DNA of 64,000 nt from Bettongia penicillata ogilbyi (GCA_023548195.1 JAJHZJ010000693.1:1386501-1450500); one strand, 5' to 3'. Positions 1 to 9,540 are shown, counted from the first letter of the stretch. The notes: a model not told the origin generated them from the sequence alone. Program-made: numbers and translations.

Positions 1-47
1 TCTTCCTCTTCTTCTTCCTCTTCTCCTTCTCCTTCTTCCTCTTCTCA
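1..47. repeat. TTC/TCC pyrimidine microsatellite, cut by window edge
   Basis: The window opens inside a pure C/T tract of imperfect TTC and TCC units. Its left end is outside the window. Confidence 0.9.
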
Positions 48-713
48 CCACCAGGCTACCTTAAGGAAAGCACCTGGTAAACCTTAAAACAGTGGAAAAG
101 GGAGCAGGGACTATTTCCTCTGGAGGAACATCACACACATACAAGCTTCTCTTGAGTGAATCTTTTCTCAGTATGGGAAAAACAACTGAGAGCCTGGGTC
201 CCAGACAAGTTCTCAAAATCTCCTTCTAAGCAGCTTTGGGAATGTACAACCAGCCAGGCGTTCTGACCCTGCTCTTCCAGTTCTGGGGCCTGACTTTCTC
301 TTAAGCAAGAAATTCCCAGTTGTCCTCAAGCACTAAGATGAACAGAACTGGCTTGTCCACTTAGTCCTGTGAAGGGGCGTGGCAGCCTTTGATAGGCTGC
401 TTCTTTCCCCAGAAACTGACTGGATCCATATGTTCAGCAGGACCCAACTCACCTTTCTCTGAGCCCTGTGCTTGGAGCCACACAGTGGCAGCTCCATCTG
501 GCTCTCCACCTGGCTGACCAAGTTTCCCCTGCCATCGTGGCCCCAGAATAAATGGCACTGCTCTCCAGGGTTCGAGGTTTGGGGGCTGGTTTGACTCACC
601 CACCACCCACAAAGAGGCCACCAACATAAGTGAGGCAACAGTAAGAAGGTATCCAGGTCATATTGCTCTCCATCTGCCAGAAAATTCAGAATATCTTCAA
701 ATTTCTGAAAAGG
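48..713. other. Unique noncoding stretch
   Basis: I recognise no interspersed repeat here. Overlapping minus-strand frames at 333-638 are open for 88-101 codons, but they overlap each other in different frames and show no domain or splice context, so I do not call a gene. Confidence 0.4.
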
Positions 714-835
714 TCATTGGAACAGAGAGTGTTAGAACTGAGAATGGCCCTAGAACAGGGACTGTCACAGCTGAGAGGGGCCCTAAAACACAGAATGCCA
801 GAGCTGACAGGGGCCTTAGAACATAGAATGTCAGT
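714..835 (+). repeat. Minisatellite A, about 33-bp unit, ~4 copies
   Basis: Diverged tandem units run TAGAACA, GGAATGTCAGAGCTG, GGAGGGGCC. The same unit builds the arrays at 15310, 53741 and 55391. The array sits next to the 3' tail of the L3 fragment that follows on the minus strand, whose end carries the same words (AGAATATAAAATGTCTGAG near 867). I infer that the array grew out of that tail. Confidence 0.7.
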
Positions 836-856
836 GAGAATATAAAAAGTTAAAAC

Positions 857-1330
857 TTAAGGACTCAGAATATAAAATGTCTGAGCTGGAGTGGGGTTTG
901 GGGAGGAGGAGGACCTTCCAGTACCAGAGAACCCACCACTTCCTGAGTGGCCTCTCCATTTGCAGAATTCTCCATTGGTTAGGTTTTTTCTGGCACTGAG
1001 CTTCCTTTTGCTCCTAGGTGTGCCTTCTGGGGCCAAGCAGAATATAGCTAATCCTTCTTCCATGTGACAACCCCTCAAAAGTTTAACAATGGATTTCTCT
1101 CTTGTTCTCCCCACTCTTCTCTACTCCCAGCTCAGTCCTTTTACCCTTCCTTGAGGCATGAATTTGAGTCCTTTGCCATCTTGGTTGGCCCTCTCTGGGT
1201 ACTCTCCAGTTCAATGGGGCCCTAAAATGAACACAGTAGCCCAAGAGTAGTCTTGCCAGGGCAGAATGCAGTGCAACATACCTCCTGGTATTCCCGGACA
1301 CTCTGTATCTCCAAATGCAGTACAATATCA
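857..1330 (-). mobile_element. L3 (CR1-type) LINE, 3' end of ORF2 and 3' UTR
   Basis: On the minus strand the order is the end of a CR1-type ORF2 followed by its 3' region. Words typical of L3 in antisense are seen: GAACCCACCACTTCCTGAG near 923, GGGGCCAAGCAGAATA near 1030, and TCCAGTTCAATGGGGCCCTA near 1206. Minus-strand frames at 857-1427 give a peptide resembling the CR1 end (SALARLLLGYCVHFRAPLN). The element is broken and inactive. Confidence 0.75.
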
Positions 1331-1334
1331 TAGG

Positions 1335-1518
1335 TCTTCCATTGCATCCTGGGCCATCTCCAGTCATCTTGATGCATATCTGGCCACTGGACCCAGATGG
1401 CTCAGGAGAAGAACGACCTTCCCTCACTCAAATCCAAGTAAACTGCAAGTCACATCATCATCTCCCTGATGTCATGGTCCTCTTCAAGAACCAAGGACAA
1501 ACACAACCACCACAATAA
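1335..1518 (+). mobile_element. WSINE-type SINE 3' part
   Basis: It carries CATCCTGGGCCATCTCCAGT, CTGGCCACTGGACCCAGATG and the tail TGATGTCATGGTCCTCTTCA followed by ACAAACACAAC. This is the same 3' body as in the longer copy at 43858-44165. The tRNA-like head is missing. Confidence 0.75.
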
Positions 1519-2090
1519 CAGTATCATGGTGGTTTCGGGGGCTACCCCATTCTGCCATTCATACCGAAGCCTACATCACCAAGTCAAGTCAACCAACTTC
1601 ACTAGTCTTCACTCTCATCTTTGACAACTCAGTTCCCCCATGCAGAAAGCAAACATCTCTGTCAATTCTCTCCTTCCCACCAAATATCCCCTAATAATCT
1701 TCCCCACCAAGATCGACATCCCCCTATAAACCATATTGTTTTAAATAGATGAGGAAGGAGATGTTTCAAAGAGAAGTCTAATTGGATGTGGGCAGTAACT
1801 TTATCTTGTGCCTAATGCCAATGCCCCCTTCATTCAAGAAGAATTCTCTGCCATTAAAATAAGTCAGAGTTGGAAGGGTTTTTTCTCTACAATCTATGAG
1901 GGGCTCCCCATTGCCAGGATTCACCAATCCTGGCAGCCAAATGAATTAACACCATCTTGAGTTGTATTAGGAGAGGGAGAAAGGCCAAGTCTAGCAAAAT
2001 GGTAGTCCTGCTGTACTCAAATAGAGATAAGGATTGGACCTTCAATTACACTGCTCTCACAAACTCCCAAGTGAGAAAACACCCTCCACC
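1519..2090. other. Unique noncoding stretch
   Basis: No repeat, exon or RNA gene recognised. AT- and CT-leaning ordinary sequence. Confidence 0.4.
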
Positions 2091-2094
2091 AGTG

Positions 2095-2255
2095 CCGGTT
2101 GTCATCTCCTCTGCAACTTACAGTCTTAAATGACCTGACTAACGTCTCTCACTGAGAGAGGAAGAAACATACCTGGGTTCACACAGTATGGATCAGAGAT
2201 GGGACTGGAACCCAGGTCTTCTAGCCACTACACTATGTTACCTCTCATGTACTCA
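2095..2255 (-). mobile_element. MIR-type CORE-SINE remnant
   Basis: CTGGGTTCACACAGTATGG, GGACTGGAACCCAGGTCTTC and TAGCCACTACACTATG match the antisense tRNA-like head of a MIR-type SINE. The CORE is badly decayed. Confidence 0.5.
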
Positions 2256-2344
2256 CATAAGATAATGTCTATACTGAATTTTGCAAATCTCAAAGAGAGT
2301 AATTTGAAAATATGAGTTATCATCACTGTGATGACTTCACTCTA

Positions 2345-2695
2345 GTCTGGAGTATTACTGGGTCCTGGATGCCACATTTTAAGAATGATACTGATAAACT
2401 AGAGAATGTCAGAGAAGGTCAACCAGGATGATGAAGACCTTCCGGTTCATGACATAGAAGGTTCAGCTGAAGGAACTGGGAATGCTAATTTGAAGAAGGG
2501 AAGATTCAGAGAACACCTACTCTGCTGAAGTTTTCAAAGGGATAGACTTCTGGTTGACCCTAGAGAGCAGACATAAAAATGATGAATGGATTTGGCAGAA
2601 AAGAAAATTGGGGTGTGCCTGCAGGAAGATAATGCATAATGGGGAGAGCTGTCACAAGGAGTAATGGGCTATCTGAGGAGAAAGAAGGCTACTTC
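2345..2695 (+). mobile_element. L3 (CR1-type) LINE 3' fragment
   Basis: Sense-strand equivalent of the 857-1330 element: GGGTCCTGGATGCCACATTT, AACCAGGATGATGAAGACCT, GCTGAAGGAACTGGGAATG, and later GAGCTGTCACAAGGAGTAA with TGGGCTATCTGAGGAG. These follow the order of the L3 ORF2 end. Many indels; no frame survives. Confidence 0.7.
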
Positions 2696-2721
2696 TTATT
2701 CAAGGTCCTCAATCAATGGCT

Positions 2722-2800
2722 AAAGACTTCTTCATGTCTTTGTGTTTTCCAATAGCTAGCACACGGTGGGTCCTTATCTTACACTTCTTGAATTCAGGCT
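2722..2800 (+). mobile_element. L2 3' terminus
   Basis: TTCATGTCTTTGTGTTTTCC, AATAGCTAGCACACGGTGG and TTGAATTCAGGCTGGATGA resemble the last bases of L2 (CCAGCGCCTAGCACAGTGCC and on). Confidence 0.5.
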
Positions 2801-2815
2801 GGATGACCAGTTGCA

Positions 2816-3062
2816 GAGGCAGCTAGAAGGCATAGTGGGTAGAGTGTGGGGCCTGGAATTAAGAAGACCTGAATTCAAATCCAGCTTCAGACACTTACTA
2901 GCTATGTGACCCTAGACAAGTCACTCCACCCTCTTTGCCTCAGTTTCCTCATCTGTAAAATGAGTTGGAGAAAGAAATAGCAAACCACTCCGGTATCTTT
3001 GCCAAGAAAACCCCCAGAGAGGTCATGGAGAATCAGACACAACTGAAAAACTACTGAAAACA
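2816..3062 (+). mobile_element. Mar1 SINE, near full length
   Basis: In order: tRNA-derived head (GCAGCTAGAAGGCATAG, GGAATTAAGAAGACCTG, GTGACCCTAGACAAGTCAC), then CORE-like CTCAGTTTCCTCATCTGTAA, then the Mar1-specific body (GCAAACCACTCCGGTATC, CCAAGAAAACCCCC, CAGACACAACTGAAAAACTA). The reference copy for the other Mar1 entries. Confidence 0.9.
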
Positions 3063-3099
3063 GTAGGGGATGGTATGGTGAGGGATTTTTATACAGGTA

Positions 3100-3160
3100 C
3101 AGGATGAACCAGGAGGCTTTGAGGTCCCTTCTAGGTCTGAAATTGTGGAATTCTGGGATA
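3100..3160 (+). mobile_element. MIR3/THER2 3' tail
   Basis: TTTGAGGTCCCTTCTAGGTC and TGAAATTGTGGAATTC are the sense-strand end of MIR3. Confidence 0.5.
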
Positions 3161-3164
3161 CTAT

Positions 3165-4183
3165 CCCCCTTCCTCATAAGGAAACTGCCTGATTCCTGAT
3201 AGTGGCCACCATTTTGGTTCCAGAACCTCCATCAGTTAGAAAGCATCAGACTCCACCTCCTTTTTGCCTTTTGCATTCCCATCTTCCTTTGCTTAAAGAG
3301 AGGACCATATGTGGGCCCCGGGAATTTTTCCCAGGCTCTGTGATCTCCAGAATGTAGTGCCTTGAGGAGGAGAAGACAAGAGGGGAGGGCGCTGTCGGGG
3401 GAGAGCAATGGAATTTGTTATCTGCCCTATCTGCTCTTTGCTCCCCAGGTTGGGAGTGGGGAAGGCTCCCAAGTCTGCTCACAGTGTCCGGAATGCAGAG
3501 AATGAGCTGGAGCAATGGTGTGTGGGGAGGGAACATTCCAGTGATGTTTGAAAGTTGGAAATCCACCGTGGAGGAGGTTCAACCCAGGAAATGCTGCCTT
3601 GAAAAAGAAACGTTCAGGGCACATGTTGGGGGATGCTGCCCTCTCCTCGGCCTCCTCCCCTGCCAGCCTCCTGGCTCTATGAACCTCTCTTTTCTAGTAG
3701 ATTTTATTAAAGAAGGCTGGGGATGGGAGGTGGGAGGAACATAAAGGACTAAGGGTGGGTCAGGTTAGATAGCAAGGAGGTCGGACAGGGTTAAGCAGGT
3801 CAGGGCACATTTCTCTGTCTTCCTTAGTTCCTGAAGGCTCAGGATTATGGCTTAGAATTGTGCTATTTAATCAGCTGTTAGCAATTTAACCAGTATGTCC
3901 CAGTGAGAAAATCTAAGACATTTCCTAAAAGGGGAGGGGGAGAGAGAGAGAGACTAAGATGGAAGGAATGTAAAGAAAAGGGAGTGAGAGGGACCCAAAG
4001 CCCCCATGAGTGAAAGTAGATTGTCTCTGATTTCTTCTCCACTTAAAATGAAGCACCCATTGAATGACCCACTGAAGTCGGGGACAGCAGATCCCATGGG
4101 ATGGCTGGTAACGTGTACTTAGAGGAGGTCAGAAGAGCTTACCTTTGACACTTCCTGAGTAAGTGACCCTGCTCGAGTCAGAG
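3165..4183. other. Repeat-free block, candidate regulatory DNA
   Basis: About 1 kb without a recognisable transposon, unusual for this window. It holds two TEAD-like sites on opposite strands (GGAATG near 3490, ACATTCCAG near 3533) and two GATA-like sites (TTATCT near 3418, CTATCT near 3427). Plus frame 3415-3744 is open for 109 codons but has no recognisable domain. A regulatory role is inference only. Confidence 0.3.
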
Positions 4184-4280
4184 GATCCTAGATCTATGCT
4201 GGAGTGACCTTAGGGTTCATCTCACCCTATCCCCTTATTGTACAGATGAGGAAACTGTGGCCCAGGCACGCAAGGAAGCA
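4184..4280 (-). mobile_element. MIR3/THER2 fragment
   Basis: GATCCTAGATCTATGCTGGA, GACCTTAGGGTTCATCTCA and ACAGATGAGGAAACTGTGGC are the antisense tail and CORE of MIR3. Confidence 0.7.
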
Positions 4281-4550
4281 TCAGAAGCAGAATCTGAAGG
4301 AACGGCCGGATTCTGTGCTCTTTGCCCTGTTTCACATATCTCTCCAAGCCTCCACTGTCATGTGGGAGACAAGCAGAGCTAAGATTTGTAAAGCTTACTT
4401 ACAGGATCTCACTTGATTGAAACATCCACCTCCTAGGGCTCACAGTGAGGTTCACATGAGGCACCCAATTTAAATGCTCTTTGTAAGCCTTCAAGTCTTT
4501 TTGAGCGTTAATCTCCGTTATTAGTGTTGTCTTAATATGGGGAGTATAAT

Positions 4551-4771
4551 GGGGCAGGTAGGTGGCATAGTAGGTAAAGTCCTGGACCTGGAGTCAGGAA
4601 GATGAGTTCAAATCCATCTAGCTGTGTGACCCTGGACAAGTCACCTGTTTTCCTCAGTTTCCTCATCAAATGAGCTGGAGAAGGGGATGGCAAACCACCC
4701 CAGTATCTCTACAAAGAAAACCCAAATGGGGTCATGAAGAATTGGACATAACTGAAAAGCAGCTCAACAGT
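4551..4771 (+). mobile_element. Mar1 SINE, first of a head-to-tail pair
   Basis: Complete order of Mar1 landmarks from GGGGCAGGTAGGTGGCATAG to GGACATAACTGAAAAGCAG. It ends directly on a second, truncated Mar1 in the same orientation. Confidence 0.9.
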
Positions 4772-4930
4772 CTGCCACCCTGGGTAAGTAACTTTACCCT
4801 GTTTGCCTCAGTTTCTTCATCTGTAAAATGAGCTGGAGAGGGAAATGGCAAACCACTCCAGTATCTCTGCCAAGAAGACTCCAGATGGGGTCACAAAAAG
4901 TGGGACGTGATTGAAATGACTGAATGACAA
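4772..4930 (+). mobile_element. Mar1 SINE, 5'-truncated second copy
   Basis: It begins inside the tRNA-like head (CACCCTGGGTAAGTAACTTT) and runs through the Mar1 body to GATTGAAATGACTGAATGAC. It abuts the full copy without a spacer. Confidence 0.85.
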
Positions 4931-5500
4931 GAGTTGCCAGGACTGAGGAGATGGGAACAAGGAAAGGGTGACTGGGGGAGACAGGGGCAGGAATGGGGCT
5001 AAAGCCCCCAGTGCTCCAAGAGCAAGCTGCCACTCAGCCCCCAGCCCGAGACTGACAAGTCTTGGCCCTTGGGGTGGTTCTCCACACAACTGCTATCGAT
5101 TCTCAAAGGAAAACATCTTCACCATGTCCTCAGCCGGTAAGTGATTTCATCCAGGCAGTTCTAGAATATAATTGGCTCAGAATCTGTGAGTGCTTGGAAA
5201 TGAAACTGTTCTGCAAGAGCCTTTAGTAAATGAATTTTCGCACATTTTAAAAGAAAAACACATGCTAGCCTAGCCTTTCTCGGAGCCGCTCAGATCGAGC
5301 CATTTTCTCTCCGAGCAGGTTGGCTCTCCGACCAGCTGCACCCCCAACCACATTCTGGCTCAGAACGGTAACGGGCCAAATGGAGAAAACAACTGGGGCT
5401 TCCCTTGAGGGGAATAGGCCATGGAGACAAGGGAAAATATGACCATGAGTGGCATACATGGAACTGGGGATGGATTAGTCTTCTCTCTGCCCATGTCTAG
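4931..5500. other. Unique block with a splice-donor-like ATG context
   Basis: No transposon recognised. At 5124-5136 there is ATGTCCTCAGCCG in a fair Kozak context (CACC before the ATG), followed at once by a consensus donor GTAAGT (5137-5142). A small CpG cluster lies at 5278-5370. This could be chance; no acceptor, downstream exon or promoter is identified. Confidence 0.25.
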
Positions 5501-5502
5501 GG

Positions 5503-5695
5503 CAGCTACATGTTGCAGTGAATACAGAACCAGGCCAGGAGTCAGAAAGATCTGGGTTCAAATCTAACTTCAGACACTATGTGACCCTGGTCAAGTCACT
5601 TCACCCTGTTTGCTTCAGTTTCCTCATCTGTCAAATGAGAGAGGTGAACTCAAAGCCCTCTAAGTTCGAGACAGCTCAGAATCTATGATTCTAAA
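5503..5695 (+). mobile_element. MIR3/THER2 SINE
   Basis: Head GCAGCTACATGTTGCAGTG, GTGACCCTGGTCAAGTCAC, CORE GTTTCCTCATCTGTCAAATG, then the MIR3-type end (AAAGCCCTCTAAGTTCGAG, AATCTATGATTCTA). Confidence 0.8.
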
Positions 5696-5732
5696 AGTAG
5701 AGACCCTGGGGCACAGAGGAATATGGAAGAAA

Positions 5733-5973
5733 TTATTATTGTTCATTTGTGTCTGACTCTCCATGACCTCATCTGGGATTTTCTTGGCAGAGACACTGGA
5801 GTGGTTTGCCATGTCCTTCTCCAGCTCGTTTTACAGATGAGGAAACCAAGGCAAAGAAGGTGAAGTGACTTGCCTGGGTCATACAGCTGGTAAGTACTTG
5901 AGCCTGGATTTGAATTCAGGTCTTCCTGAGTGTGGACCCAGCCTTCTATTCGCTGCACCATCTAGCTGCCCAC
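5733..5973 (-). mobile_element. Mar1 SINE, near full length
   Basis: Antisense landmarks in order: TTGTTCATTTGTGTCTGACT, GGATTTTCTTGGCAGAGACA, TGGAGTGGTTTGCCATGTCC, GATGAGGAAACCAAGGCAAA, and the head CTGCACCATCTAGCTGCCC. Confidence 0.9.
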
Positions 5974-5974
5974 A

Positions 5975-6245
5975 GAAAGAATAAGCATTTTTTAAGCCCC
6001 TTCTAGTTCCAGGCCCTGTGTTAAGAACCTTACAAGTATTTTCTGCTTTGGTTCTCACAACAGCCCTATGAGATAGGTGCTATCATTACCCCATTTTACA
6101 GTTGAGGAAACTGAGGCAAACAAAATAAAGTGACTTGCCCAGGGTCACACAGCTAGTAAATGTCTGAGAACCAAGGTCTCATCTTTGGTTAGCGGCAAAA
6201 GCAGGACTTGAATCCATGTCTTTCAGCTGCCAGCCCAGGGTTCTT
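5975..6245 (-). mobile_element. MIR/THER1 SINE
   Basis: CCTATGAGATAGGTGCTATC, ATTACCCCATTTTACAGTTG, TGACTTGCCCAGGGTCACAC and AGCTAGTAAATGTCTGAGA are antisense MIR. It abuts Mar1. Beyond it, 6246-6539 shows nothing I recognise. Confidence 0.8.
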
Positions 6246-6539
6246 TCCCCTATTCCATCCTGCACAGAGTCATTCATGGCAATGAGTGGAGAACTGTGAA
6301 CATATTTCATATGAGCCTCTGAGAAAGCACCAGGGGGATGAGGAGGAGAGTTGAAGTTAGAGCAATCCTTAAAAATACACAAAACATGAAATGGCAGAAT
6401 TTATGGAAACAGCTAAGCTGAAATGATACAAGGAACCATCCAGATAAATTCAGCTTAAAAAATTAGAGTTTACATTATGGAAAGAGATTCCAAGATGAGG
6501 GATAGCTGGAGGACATGTCCAAAAAGAGGCTGGATTTTT

Positions 6540-6915
6540 GTCAGAAGACTTAGATCCTGATTCAGCTAGTTGCTGCAGGCTGTGTGACCTTGGGTAAGTC
6601 TCTTAACCTCTGTAGGTCTGTAAAATGAAAGGGTTGGGTTAGAGCAGGAGTTAATAATATGTGGTCCACAAATTCACTAGGGCATTCCTGGAGAAAGAAA
6701 CATTACATCCTTGTTTTTACTAACCTTTAATACTATTTATTTTATTTTATCCATTAAAAATATTACTTTTAGAAGGGGTCCATAAACACTTGCCTGCCAA
6801 AGGGGCCTAACCTCCCAAAAAAGGTTAAAAACCTCAGTCAGATGATGTCTAAAACCTTTCTTAGCTCTGACATTCTCTGTTCTAAGGGCCCTTCCAACCA
6901 CTTCTGAACCTTCTC
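6540..6915 (+). mobile_element. MIR3/THER2 SINE, split by a MITE
   Basis: The head and CORE lie at 6540-6643 (GTGTGACCTTGGGTAAGTCT, AAATGAAAGGGTTGGGTTAG). The 3' end resumes at 6836 (ATGATGTCTAAAACCTTTC, TTAGCTCTGACATTCTCTG). The interruption is the hAT-like element at 6645-6835. Confidence 0.7.
6645..6835 (+). mobile_element. hAT-like nonautonomous element, copy 1
   Basis: Terminal inverted repeats are visible: CAGGAGTTAATAATATGTGG at the left and AAGGTTAAAAACCTC at the right. The body (TTTTATTTTATCCATTAAAA, AGAAGGGGTCCATAAACAC) matches the elements at 7447 and 29974. The flanks share an imperfect GTYAGA. No transposase is encoded. I cannot give a family name with certainty. Confidence 0.7.
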
Positions 6916-6935
6916 CCAATATCTAACATTCTATG

Positions 6936-6992
6936 TATGTATGCATGCATGCACGCTTGTATGTATGTATATATGTGTACATACATATTGTA
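6936..6992. repeat. ATGT/GCAT microsatellite
   Basis: Imperfect ATGT and ATGC units (ATGTATGCATGCATGCACG) grading into TATA/TGTA. Confidence 0.8.
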
Positions 6993-7204
6993 TGTATAGA
7001 CACAAAAAGCAGCAAAAGGAAAGGAGACACCAGTCCAAACATGTGAGATGACCCATGTTCTGTGGAGCTGTGTGACACAGATATCAACCATAGCTGGGGT
7101 TTGGTCAGGGAACACCTCATCACCCAAGACCCTGAGTCATCAATGAAACCACAGGGGATAGACGGTGGCCAGAGAGAGGACCCTCCCATGGCCTGAACAC
7201 ATTG

Positions 7205-7318
7205 TACCTAGATTTTGAGTCTGGAGTTGAGTCTCAGAGGTCAGGGAGTAAAGTCCTGAAGATGTTAAATGGTTTGCCCATGTGTGGTTACACACTGTGA
7301 AGTATCAGAGGCAGGATT
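7205..7318 (-). mobile_element. MIR3/THER2 fragment
   Basis: CCTAGATTTTGAGTCTGGAG, GTCTCAGAGGTCA, then GGTTTGCCCATGTGTGGTTA and ATCAGAGGCAGGATTC are decayed antisense MIR3. It is followed at once by a CT tract. The 7000-7204 stretch before it is unrecognised. Confidence 0.5.
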
Positions 7319-7445
7319 CTCTGTCTCTTTCTCTCTCTCTGTCTCTGTGTGTCTCTATATCTCTTTGTCTCTCTTTGTCTCTGTCTGTGTCTCTATTTTT
7401 CTCTGCCTCTGTCTCTCTGTATCTCTTCCTCTGCCCATCCTCCCC
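7319..7445. repeat. CT/TCTG-rich simple repeat
   Basis: Imperfect TC, TCTG and TCTT units. It seems to replace the left end of the MITE that follows. Confidence 0.9.
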
Positions 7446-7446
7446 T

Positions 7447-7622
7447 CTCTGAACTTTAAAAAAAAAACTTTATAACTTTATTTCACTATGGTTGGTTTCC
7501 TTTGTAATCCTAAAGCATACTATTTTATACATTTAAGACTATGATTCTAAGAAGTGCCCTTAGACCTCACCAGACTGCCAACATGGTTCTTAACCAACAA
7601 AAAGGGCTAAGGACCCCTGGTA
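7447..7622 (+). mobile_element. hAT-like nonautonomous element, copy 2, left end lost
   Basis: GGTTGGTTTCCTTTGTAATC, ACTATTTTATACATTTAAGA and CTCACCAGACTGCCAACATG match the body of copies 1 and 3. The right terminus is GGGCTAAGGACCCCTGG. The left terminus is absent. Confidence 0.65.
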
Positions 7623-7645
7623 TAGATAGATTTACCAACCATGGC

Positions 7646-7674
7646 ATGTGTGTGTGTGTATGCATGTGTATATT
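7646..7674. repeat. Short TG-rich repeat
   Basis: GTGTGTGTGTG grading into ATGCATGTGTATAT. Confidence 0.7.
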
Positions 7675-7689
7675 GTGAATGTACAGGTC

Positions 7690-7835
7690 AATTAGTCAAT
7701 AAACATTTATTAAGTACCTACTGTATGCCAGGCACTATGTTAAACGCTAGGGATACAAAGAAAAACAAAGACTAGTCCCCACTCTCAAGGTGCCCCCAGT
7801 CTAATGGGGAAAGCCATACAAATGTTTACGGATAC
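7690..7835 (-). mobile_element. L2 3' end
   Basis: Antisense of the L2 terminus: AATAAACATTTATTAAGTAC, CTACTGTATGCCAGGCACTA, GGATACAAAG, then CCCACTCTCAAGGTGC and CCAGTCTAATGGGG. This is the reference for the other minus-strand L2 entries. Confidence 0.8.
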
Positions 7836-7839
7836 ACCT

Positions 7840-8003
7840 CCATGCATATCCACACACATACATATGCATATACCTGCACATGTACATATACATATACATT
7901 CTATACATACATATAAATATACATACACACATACAACTTACATATACACATACATATGCATACAATATTCATATACATACACATACACAAATATGTACAT
8001 ATG
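7840..8003. repeat. ACATAT/ACAC microsatellite
   Basis: Over 150 bp of imperfect ACATAC/ATATAC units. The open frames here are low-complexity translations. Confidence 0.9.
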
Positions 8004-8005
8004 AT

Positions 8006-8935
8006 AACCCAGAGATCCCAGCACAGACATCCTATCTGGATGCCCACATAATCTTCACTTTTCCATCATGAGGTGCACAGATGACCACACTGTTTTTCTC
8101 CCGCTGTCTTTGTTTTCTTGCCAGGATTCTCTCCCAGGTCCAGCAGGGTACGTTAGAAGAAGGCTGGCCAGCTCTGATCTCTGTCCCCAGCACATTCGTC
8201 ATCCACTCTGTGGTCTCCACTGATCTCCTGGACCCTTACCTCAGCTTGTGTGGCTCCCACTCGGGCCCACGTGATGGCACATTCCTTGTGCTAATGAGTT
8301 TGCAGTCTGTTTGGCCATATGGGGAAGGTAGGGTGTCGTAAAGGAAAGCTGCAGGCAAACTTCTCCCCCTCTCCCCATCCAGACTCGGAGGCGAAGCATC
8401 TCACTTGTGGCAGAGGGAAACAAATTGACAGCCCCGAGCCAGATGGGATGCTGCAGCCAGCTCTGCTGATGGCCCTGGGTAGCCACACAACTCAAATACC
8501 TCTCAGCTCCTCTCACAGAAATCATTAAAGCTAAGGACAGACAAGGCCAATTAAGCCACCCCTAGTTAGCCAAACCCAAGTTAGCCTGGGATTCCTCAGA
8601 AAGTAGGTGGGCCACAGGGCCTTCCGTTTGCCAGACTTTGGAGGAGAAACACCTGAGTATTCAAAACAGACAAGAGCTGGAGGGAGAGGAAAAAAATAAT
8701 GGGAAGAATCCTCACCTGCTGGTGACCCAACAGTAAAGATGGATACGGTACTACTGACTGATTAGGGATCACCCACTTAAGGTCACCATCCAATTGGTAC
8801 TGTCTGTCAGAGACCAACAAATGACCTAAGTGCCTCTGAGGCTGCTCCTGTTGCCAATCATTGGAGATGCTTTATTAAACTGATGGCCTCTGTTTTTATT
8901 AGGAACTGTTAGGGATAGGTACTGAACTTGTGGTT
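8006..8935. other. Unique block, candidate regulatory DNA
   Basis: Over 900 bp without a recognised transposon. It contains an E-box (CACGTG near 8270) and a TALE-type word (TTGACAG near 8425). Several overlapping frames at 8032-8528 are open on both strands, which argues for composition and not for coding. No exon is called. Confidence 0.35.
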
Positions 8936-8940
8936 TCATT

Positions 8941-9340
8941 TGGATGGATGGATGGATGGATGGATGGATGGATGGATGGACAAATGAACAGATGGATGGA
9001 TTCATAGATAGGTGAGATAGATGAACAGACAAATATATACAATGTAGGTAGATATACAGAGATAGATAGTGACAGCAAAAGATATAGATGAGAGACGATA
9101 AAAGATAACTTCATACACATATTCATACATAGGTAGGTACATACAAATATTCATAGAGATAAATGGAGAGAAACAGCAAGAGATATGGATGGTAGAGATA
9201 GAAGATGATAGATAAGGGAAAGGAGAGAGAAAAGGAGAGGAGGGAAGAGAAGAGAATGTGAGAGGAGAGAGAAGGGAAAGACAGAGACAGAGGTAGATAG
9301 GGAGAAAGAGAAAAGAGAGAGAGGGAGAGAGAGAGCATAT
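8941..9340. repeat. Compound GGAT / GATA / GA-rich simple repeat
   Basis: Ten perfect GGAT-type units at 8941-8980, then AGAT/GATA-rich sequence to about 9210, then a purine tract (AGAG, GGAGA) to 9335. Minus frames here are artefacts. Confidence 0.9.
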
Positions 9341-9344
9341 ATTT

Positions 9345-9540
9345 ATCAAGTGCTTACATTGTACCAAACTGTGAGCTGTACAAACAACTCCTGGATGAGG
9401 AAGCTGCATCTCTGCAGGTGCAAATCAACCCTTACTCCATACCTTACAATTTTAATCCCTGGGGTATTGAGTATGAAGTGACCTGCCCAGGGTCACACAG
9501 CCAAGATGTTCTTCCTGGTTTTAGGGTCAGTTCTCTCTGT
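9345..9540 (-). mobile_element. MIR-type SINE remnant
   Basis: TTTATCAAGTGCTTACATTG and TGACCTGCCCAGGGTCACAC are antisense MIR landmarks. It lies just upstream of the truncated RTE element. Confidence 0.55.

Noticed and set aside
714..835. Direct repeats that might suggest a CRISPR-like array
   Set aside because: Units are contiguous and diverged without spacers; the genome is a vertebrate's.
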